Shown here: positions 57,912 to 64,000 of the stretch, one piece after another
Layout: each line of letters opens with the position of its first letter
Numbering within the stretch: position 1 is the first letter of the stretch
Assembly (NCBI GenBank): GCA_007121555.1
Contig: SKKH01000100.1
Span: forward strand, 1-64,000
Length of the DNA: 64,000 nucleotides
Origin: Gemmatimonadota bacterium
GTDB lineage: Bacteria > Gemmatimonadota > Gemmatimonadetes > Longimicrobiales > Gaopeijiaceae
Reading direction: 5' to 3'
Made by a program: the position numbers and the translations under genes
Notes under the pieces: model-generated
Told to the model about the DNA's origin: nothing
Databases searched by the model: none
What the model saw: the letters and a program-made list of their open reading frames with translations, nothing else

Positions 57912-60900
57912 TCAATCGCCTTCTGGAGGCCCCTTCGAGGACAGGAGCGACTGGTACAGGGCGAGCGTCTCCTCTTCGGGCTCGGCGTCGAAGGCCTCCC
58001 GGAGCAGGGTCGAGAGGTGGCTGAAGTGCCGGATCGCCCGGTCCCGTGCTCCCGCTTGGGACCAACCCCGCATGAGGTTCCGGTGGGCCTCCTCGTTCAG
58101 TTCCTCCAGGGTGGTGACCCGGTGCCAGACGTCGAGGGCCTCGTCGTCTCGCCCAGCCCGTTCGAGGAGTCGTGCCAGCGTCACCCAGCCGTCGACCTGC
58201 AGCCGCCGGTAGTGGTCGCGGGCCTCCTCGATCCATCGGCTGGGTCCGTCCCCCTCGAGGAGTTCGCCCCGGTATAGTTCGAGGATCGAGCGGAGCTCCG
58301 CCGGATCGCCCTCTCCTTTCCGCTCCGATGCCATGGCCCCCCGAATCCCGCTCTCGAAACGCTCGGCGTCCCAGTCGAGTCCTCGTTCCCGGGTCAGGCG
58401 GTACCGATCTCCCTCCAGGACGATCCACCCTGGGTCACCGAGCTGCTTTCTCAGGTGGTGGAGGGTGACATGGAACGAATTCTTGAGCTGGGAAGGTGTG
58501 GCTTCTGGCCAGATATTCCCTCCGATTTCCGCCCGACTCGAGCCCTTGGGATGCAGGAGGAGAAACAGGAGAAGCTCCCGGGGGCGGGCATAGCTCCAGC
58601 TTCCGGCCTCCACCGTCTCGCCCTCCAGCTCGAAGGGACCGAGGGTGCGGATCCTGAGGCCCTGCGTTGGGGAAGGGGACGAGGAGGGAGGCTGCGATAC
58701 CGAATCGACCGAACGGGAGGCTGGCTCCGGGTCCGGAGCCGGCGGAGCGACCTCCGCAGCCTCGCCCCGCCACGATTCGAGAATTGCATCCAGCTCCTCT
58801 TCCCACTTCAGGTGACGGCCCTCGCTCCACGCGGCCGAGAAGGCCTCATGGCCTGCAGCGTCTCGCAGCCTGGGGACCAGGGTCTCCTTTCGCCTCACGT
58901 CCACGGCGAAGCCCCGGGTTCCCACGCTCTCCCGAAGGTCTTCGGCGAGGCCCATGAGCCGGGCGGCGCGGAGAGGATTTCCTCGGTCTCCGGCCACCTC
59001 GGCCAGGAAATCGAGGCCTCGGGCCAGGAAGAGGTAGGAGGGGTCATCCCGCAGCGCCGCCATGGACTCCAGGACGAGCGGCTCGGCCCGGGTGGGCTCT
59101 CCCCGGATCACCCAGATCAACGACCAGTTCTGGAGCGCGATGGCCAGGTCCCGGTCCCGGCCGAGGGTGCGAGCCACATCGATGGCGGCCTGGCTGTGGC
59201 GATCCGCCTGCTCCCGGTCACTGGAGAATTCGGCGCTGAGTGCGGCCATCAGAAGGGCGAGACGGAGGCCGTAGGGGTCCTCACCGGCCTGGAACCATTC
59301 CAGCGCACGTTGGGCGAAGTCGTGAAGCCGAGGGTCACTCTGCTGACCGAACCCGAGGGCCAGGTAGTTGTGGCACCAGGCCTCCATGCGGAGGTCACCC
59401 AGGGAACGGGCCAGCTCCGCGGCCTCCGAAAGCCGCTCTCGGCCCACCTCGGTCCGCCCCTGAAGGGTCGCCAGGGCCCCGGCGGCGAAGAGTAGCCGAA
59501 GACGGGGGAGCGCGGGGGAACTCGCGGCCTCGAGGCCTAGGGTGTCCTCGATCCAGGTACCTCCCTCCTTCCACTGCTGGTTCGAATACCAGAACCACCA
59601 GAGCTGTCCCACCATCTCCACATGGAGTTCGGGTGCTCCCCCGCGGCTCCAGATGAGCGCCGCCCTGAGGTTGTCCAGCTCGACCATGAGGTCCTTCACG
59701 TGGGCCTGACGCTCTGGACCCGTGAGGTGGGGCGCGACCTCTTCGATCCGCCCCGCCATGAATCGGGCGTGGCGGGCCCGTGTCTCCTCCTCCTCGTTCG
59801 ACTCGCGAAGTCGAGACTCCGCGTACTGACGGATCGTTTCGAGGAGGGAGTAGCGAGCCATGCCCCGGGATTCTCGCACCCGAACGAGCGAACGGTCCAC
59901 GAGGCGAGCCACCTGGTCCAGCGTCTCGAGTTCATCGAAGCCATCGCCCAGCGCACCCACGGCCGCTGCCCCGTCCAGGCCGAACCCACCCCGGAACACG
60001 CTGAGGCGGCGCAGGAGGATCCGGGCCGGCTCGGTCAGGAGTTCGTAACTCCAGTCGATGGCGGCCCGAAGGGTTCGGTGGCGGGCGATGGTACGCCGCC
60101 CTTCTGAGCTCAGGAGTCGGAAGAGGTCGTCGAGTCGGTCGCGGATCTGCTCCACCGAGAGGACCTTGACCCGGGCTGCGGCGAGCTCGATGGCCAGGGG
60201 GAGTCCGTCCAGGCGCCGGCAGATCTCGGCCACCACCGCCACGTTCTGCTCCGTGATGTGGAAGTCCGCGGAGTTCTCCCTGGCCCTCTCCTCAAAGAGT
60301 CGGACGGCCTCGAAAGAACGGGGATCGGTCAGGGAGTCACCGGCTTCGGGAAGGCTCAGCGGTGGAACCAACCACGCACACTCGCCGGAGAGGCCGAGGG
60401 CCTCCCGGCTGGTTGCCACGACCTTCAGATGCGGTCGCGCGTGAAGGCAGACTTCGACCAGCTCGGCGCACGCCTCCACCAGATGCTCGCAGTTGTCGAG
60501 GACCACCAGAAAGGGCTCCGGATCCAGGAAGGGCACGATGGCCTCGGGGCTTCCCGGGAGAAGCTCCTCTCGCCCTCCCATTCCGCGGAGGACGTGCTGT
60601 GGGAGGAGGGTGGGATCGTCCAGGGAAGCCAGGTCGATCCAGGCGCGCGGGTCCCTCCCGGAAGGTGGGGAGTCCACCGGCCATCGCTGCAGGAGCTCCA
60701 GGGCGAGGCGGGTCTTTCCGCTGCCCCCGGCGCCGGTGAGGGTCAGCAGGCGGTTCTCGTCGAGGAGGTGAGTGAGCTCTTCCAACTCCCGGGACCGTCC
60801 CACCAGTCGGGCGATGGAGGTGGGGAAGTGCGGGGTCGGTGGAGTGCCAGGAGTCAAGGGGCGAGCGCGGTGAGCGCGTGGAAAGACCCGACTACAATCC

Positions 60901-60980
60901 CCGAACCTACGGTCGAAGACCCGTGGAGTCCGGAGAAGGATCGGCCACCGGAACGGGTTCGAGGACCAGCATCTGGCCAA
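57912..60980 (-). CDS. large regulator: N-terminal NB-ARC-like ATPase, TPR-like middle, C-terminal wHTH+BTAD domain (start uncertain)
   Basis: LTLTGAGGSGKTRLALELLQRW (Walker A), GLPLAIELAAARVKVLSVEQI, then C-terminal LRIRTLGPFELEGETVEAGSWSYARPRELLLFLLLHPKGSSRAEIGGNIWPEATPSQLKNSFHVTLHHLRKQLGDPGWI. Confidence 0.88.
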   Translation of the reverse strand: MARCWSSNPFRWPILLRTPRVFDRRFGDCSRVFPRAHRARPLTPGTPPTPHFPTSIARLVGRSRELEELTHLLDENRLLTLTGAGGSGKTRLALELLQRWPVDSPPSGRDPRAWIDLASLDDPTLLPQHVLRGMGGREELLPGSPEAIVPFLDPEPFLVVLDNCEHLVEACAELVEVCLHARPHLKVVATSREALGLSGECAWLVPPLSLPEAGDSLTDPRSFEAVRLFEERARENSADFHITEQNVAVVAEICRRLDGLPLAIELAAARVKVLSVEQIRDRLDDLFRLLSSEGRRTIARHRTLRAAIDWSYELLTEPARILLRRLSVFRGGFGLDGAAAVGALGDGFDELETLDQVARLVDRSLVRVRESRGMARYSLLETIRQYAESRLRESNEEEETRARHARFMAGRIEEVAPHLTGPERQAHVKDLMVELDNLRAALIWSRGGAPELHVEMVGQLWWFWYSNQQWKEGGTWIEDTLGLEAASSPALPRLRLLFAAGALATLQGRTEVGRERLSEAAELARSLGDLRMEAWCHNYLALGFGQQSDPRLHDFAQRALEWFQAGEDPYGLRLALLMAALSAEFSSDREQADRHSQAAIDVARTLGRDRDLAIALQNWSLIWVIRGEPTRAEPLVLESMAALRDDPSYLFLARGLDFLAEVAGDRGNPLRAARLMGLAEDLRESVGTRGFAVDVRRKETLVPRLRDAAGHEAFSAAWSEGRHLKWEEELDAILESWRGEAAEVAPPAPDPEPASRSVDSVSQPPSSSPSPTQGLRIRTLGPFELEGETVEAGSWSYARPRELLLFLLLHPKGSSRAEIGGNIWPEATPSQLKNSFHVTLHHLRKQLGDPGWIVLEGDRYRLTRERGLDWDAERFESGIRGAMASERKGEGDPAELRSILELYRGELLEGDGPSRWIEEARDHYRRLQVDGWVTLARLLERAGRDDEALDVWHRVTTLEELNEEAHRNLMRGWSQAGARDRAIRHFSHLSTLLREAFDAEPEEETLALYQSLLSSKGPPEGD

Positions 60981-61338
60981 CTATACCATCCAGACGTTCT
61001 GCAATCCAGTCCCACGTCGACGCCAGCGACGGGTCCAGGTAGACGTCCGGCTCGTGGAGCCCGAGTCCTTCGATCAAGCTCACGACCCATCGCTCCAGAC
61101 GTGCCGGCTCCAGCCCCTCCGTGCCCACACCTGCGGTGCTCTCGGGCCAGGGTACGAAGGCGCTGAAGACCCGGTGCGACTCCGCCAGTCGCCGCAAGAC
61201 GGAATCGCTTGCCGCCGGTTCGACGGAAGGCCTGACCCGGAGGAGAAGCACAGGAGATCCGCGCCCCATCCTCAGATACGGGATCGTGCCTTCGCGTGTC
61301 TCCAGCACTGCGGCCCTGAGGTCCCGGAACGGTGTCAT
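60907..61338 (-). CDS. short alpha/beta-hydrolase-like protein, possibly degenerate
   Basis: IPYLRMGRGSPVLLLRVRPSVEPAASDSVLRRLAESHRVFSAFVPWPESTAGV...; no canonical G-x-S-x-G elbow visible. Confidence 0.35.
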   Translation of the reverse strand: MTPFRDLRAAVLETREGTIPYLRMGRGSPVLLLRVRPSVEPAASDSVLRRLAESHRVFSAFVPWPESTAGVGTEGLEPARLERWVVSLIEGLGLHEPDVYLDPSLASTWDWIAERLDGIVGQMLVLEPVPVADPSPDSTGLRP

Positions 61339-61344
61339 CGCGGA

Positions 61345-61881
61345 CTACCTCTCCGCTCCGAGGAACCGCCGCGCGCCACCGAGCGAGAACTCTCCCATGT
61401 AGTTGCTGTGTCCCACCTGGCGACCGCGCGCTTCCAGCTGAAGGCCCCATTCCTCGGAGAGCCAGAGCCAGCTTCCCACTGCAGCGTGCAGGCCCCACTC
61501 CGGGCCCATGAATCCCGGGTCTGAGCTTCGGCCGCCACCGACGGAGACGAAGGGGCTCCAGCGCGGGCCGGGATAGCGGAGTTGAACGCCGGCCTCGCCT
61601 ACCAGAAACCGGTCGCAGTCGAAGCATCGGTGCCACCGCCCGCCTCCCTCGACCATGAGGTAGGGAAGGGGGCTGTACCCGACGCTTCCCCGAAGTACGG
61701 TCCCGTCGTCGAAGCGGGTATCGATGCTGTACAGGGTCATGCCTCCGCCCATGGACACGACGATCGCTCCGGTCTCCTGGGCCCGAACGGCTCCTGGGAG
61801 AAGGAACCCGAGGCAGAGGACAACCCCGATCCCGACCTGGCCCAGGCACCCTCGGGGGCGATGTGGCTGCTTCATTGACAT
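61345..61881 (-). CDS. outer-membrane beta-barrel-like protein
   Basis: Signal peptide ...VLCLGFLLPGAVRAQE; VGYSPLPYLMVEGGGRWHRCFDCDRFLVGEAGVQLRYPGPRWSPFVSVGGGRSS. Confidence 0.6.
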   Translation of the reverse strand: MSMKQPHRPRGCLGQVGIGVVLCLGFLLPGAVRAQETGAIVVSMGGGMTLYSIDTRFDDGTVLRGSVGYSPLPYLMVEGGGRWHRCFDCDRFLVGEAGVQLRYPGPRWSPFVSVGGGRSSDPGFMGPEWGLHAAVGSWLWLSEEWGLQLEARGRQVGHSNYMGEFSLGGARRFLGAER

Positions 61882-62004
61882 GACCCTACTCCGGTAGGAG
61901 GAAGCGATGGATCCGGTTCCCGTGGGCCGGGAGACACGGACTCGCAGGGGCGAACTATCCGTCCCAACCTCCCGCAGGTCGCTTACGGGACGATTATCCG
62001 GGGC

Positions 62005-64000
62005 TCAGGGAGGGGTCGTGTCCAGCGCCTGGCGAAGAATCGTGAGCAGTTGATCCGGAGTGTACGGCTTGGGCAGAAACCGGACCGCGTCTCGGTCCCC
62101 GAATTGTGCGGCGGTCCCCTCCCTCCCACTGACGGCGACGATCGGCACAGTGGAGCCTGCTCGTCTCAGGGTGCGAACCAGGGCCATTCCATCCATGACG
62201 GGCATGGTCATGTCCGTGAGGACCAGATCGATCTCCTGGCCACGGAGTTGATACAGGGACAGCGCCTCCGCCCCGTGCGACGCCGTCACCACCCGGTATC
62301 CGTGGAGTTCGAGGATCCGTCGGGTCACCTTCCGTATCGCGGACTCATCGTCCACCACCAGAATGACCTCCCCGGCTCCTCGGAGCCCGGTCGACCAAAC
62401 GGCTTTCTTGGCGGCGGGACCTGCCGGAGCTTCCCCCACCGGCAGGTGGACCCGTACCGTGGTCCCGACTCCCTCCGAGCTCTCCAGGGTGAGGAATCCG
62501 TCGTGGCTCCGCACGATGGCCGCGGCGGTGGAGAGCCCCAGGCCGGTGCCCTCGCCCACCTCCTTCGTGGTGAAAAAGGGCTCGAACGCCCGCTCCTGGA
62601 TCTCCTTCGACATGCCGGTCCCGTCATCGCGGACGGCGATCTCCACATAGTCACCGGAGCGGGCGTCGGGAAGCGTCCCAGCGGTGGAGGAATCGATGGA
62701 GAGGGGCTGGGCGCGGATCTCCAGGTGCCCTCCTTCGGGAAGCGCGTCTCTGGCGTTCAGGCAGAGGTTCAGAAGGATCTGCTGGATCTGGGTGGCATCG
62801 CCGATCACGGAGGGAAGGTCCGGATCGAGACTCACCGTGAGCTCCACCTTCTTCGGGAAGGTTTCGCGGATGATCTTCGACACTTCCGTGACCATCTGGC
62901 CTGGATCCACGGCGGAGCGGGCCCCCTCCACTCCCCGAGCGAACCCGAGCACCTGCTTCACCAGGTCGGCCCCTCGCTCGGCACTGGTTCGCACCGTGTC
63001 GAGAAGTTCCTGACCCTCCGCACCGACCACCTGGGTTTCGAGGAGACCGAGGGTCATGAGGATGGGGGTCAGCACATTGTTCAGGTCGTGGGCAATGCCG
63101 CTGGCAAGGGTGCCCAGGCTTTCCATTCGCTGGGCGCGGAGGTAGTGCCGCTCCATCCGGCGCTGCTCGGTGATATCCCGGATGCCGCCCACCTTGCGGA
63201 TCGGGCGACCCTTGTCGTCGCGGAGGACCCACGCCCGGTCCGACACCAGGACATACGTGCCGTCCTTGCGTCGGAATCGGTATTCGAACTCGGAGATGTC
63301 TTCATCTTCCCCCTCGGCTCGCCGGGCGGCCCGGTTCACCCGGGCGCGGTCGTCGGGGTGGATGCGTGCTTCCCATGCAGCGCGGTCCGAACCCATCTCC
63401 GAAGGCGTATATCCGAAGACCGACTCGACCCCCTCACTCCACCATATGGTGTCGGCCTCCAGGTCGTAGTCGAAGGCTGCATCCACCGTGGCTCTGGCCA
63501 CGGCCCGAAATCTCTCCTCTCCGGCCTCCAGGGCGGCACGGATCGCCCGCTCACGGCTGATATCCCGGAAGGCACCCTGTACCGCCACGATCTCACCATC
63601 AGGGCTTCGGACCGCCTCTCCTGTAGTGCGCACCCACACGCGCCGTCCCGTCCGAGTGATGATCTCCAGCTCCAGGTCATAGGGAGTCCCCTCCTGCGCG
63701 CAGGCCGTGAAATGCTCCCGGAGCACGGGTCGCCACTCGGGGGCGTAGTAGTCGATCCCCTCGTCGACGCTGACGACCGTTCCGGGTGGCTCCTCATGGA
63801 TGGCCGCCACCTCGTCGGACCAGTACACGGTGTTCGCCCGAAAATCGACCGTCCATCCCCCCAGCTTCGCAAGCCGACCGGCCATAGCCACCAGTCGGCG
63901 GCTGAAATCCAGTCGCTCCAGCGCCTCCATCTCGCTGGAAAGATCCTGGATCACCCCGAGATAGTCCGTGATCTCGCCCTGGGGGTTCCGGAGGGCCGAA
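62005..64000 (-). CDS. PAS-domain hybrid sensor histidine kinase with C-terminal receiver; continues past window edge
   Basis: Tandem PAS/PAC; ESLGTLASGIAHDLNNVLTPILMTLGLLE (HisKA H-box); DDGTGMSKEIQERAFEPFFTTKEVGEGTGLGLSTAAAIVRSHDGFLTLES (HATPase); VILVVDDESAIRKVTRRILELHGYRVVTAS...DLVLTDMTMPVMDGMAL (REC). Confidence 0.93.
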   Translation of the reverse strand, partial: SALRNPQGEITDYLGVIQDLSSEMEALERLDFSRRLVAMAGRLAKLGGWTVDFRANTVYWSDEVAAIHEEPPGTVVSVDEGIDYYAPEWRPVLREHFTACAQEGTPYDLELEIITRTGRRVWVRTTGEAVRSPDGEIVAVQGAFRDISRERAIRAALEAGEERFRAVARATVDAAFDYDLEADTIWWSEGVESVFGYTPSEMGSDRAAWEARIHPDDRARVNRAARRAEGEDEDISEFEYRFRRKDGTYVLVSDRAWVLRDDKGRPIRKVGGIRDITEQRRMERHYLRAQRMESLGTLASGIAHDLNNVLTPILMTLGLLETQVVGAEGQELLDTVRTSAERGADLVKQVLGFARGVEGARSAVDPGQMVTEVSKIIRETFPKKVELTVSLDPDLPSVIGDATQIQQILLNLCLNARDALPEGGHLEIRAQPLSIDSSTAGTLPDARSGDYVEIAVRDDGTGMSKEIQERAFEPFFTTKEVGEGTGLGLSTAAAIVRSHDGFLTLESSEGVGTTVRVHLPVGEAPAGPAAKKAVWSTGLRGAGEVILVVDDESAIRKVTRRILELHGYRVVTASHGAEALSLYQLRGQEIDLVLTDMTMPVMDGMALVRTLRRAGSTVPIVAVSGREGTAAQFGDRDAVRFLPKPYTPDQLLTILRQALDTTPP

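Overview
This is a 64 kb, very GC-rich bacterial chromosome window. Gene content resembles Gemmatimonadota: ECF sigma/STPK-TPR pair, BTAD regulators, secreted S9 and C69 peptidases. That taxonomic call is inference only. About 40 CDSs can be supported. The left part holds a partial SSS symporter, a flavodoxin-like protein, an internally deleted YceI, a GbsR-TolC/MFP-RND efflux operon in which the structural genes look internally deleted, fused or frameshifted, topoisomerase IB, a frameshifted DUF421 relic, a Cys/Met PLP enzyme and a cyanophycinase-C69 peptidase fusion. The centre (13.6-32.3 kb) is the most interesting region. It has a full-length cyclic beta-1,2-glucan synthase (NdvB/Cgs-like, about 3000 aa), a four-gene amidoligase-type operon (C39-like peptidase, RLAN/RimK-like ATP-grasp, GCS2 ligase, N-formylglutamate amidohydrolase-like), and a second, closely related NdvB copy that keeps the glycosyltransferase half but lacks the GH94 half. 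Sequence relics suggest tandem duplication of the whole locus followed by deletions. The right part has a MarR/flavoprotein pair, a methanethiol oxidase (SBP56) pair, STPK/ECF, a truncated hemoglobin-cyclase operon, an orphan contractile-tail tube protein, an orphan MoaD, an S9 peptidase, an osmoprotectant ABC system, BTAD/NB-ARC regulators and a hybrid histidine kinase. A 44-bp exact inverted repeat brackets 27 kb (22877-49929). All homology calls are from motif recognition; no database search was run.
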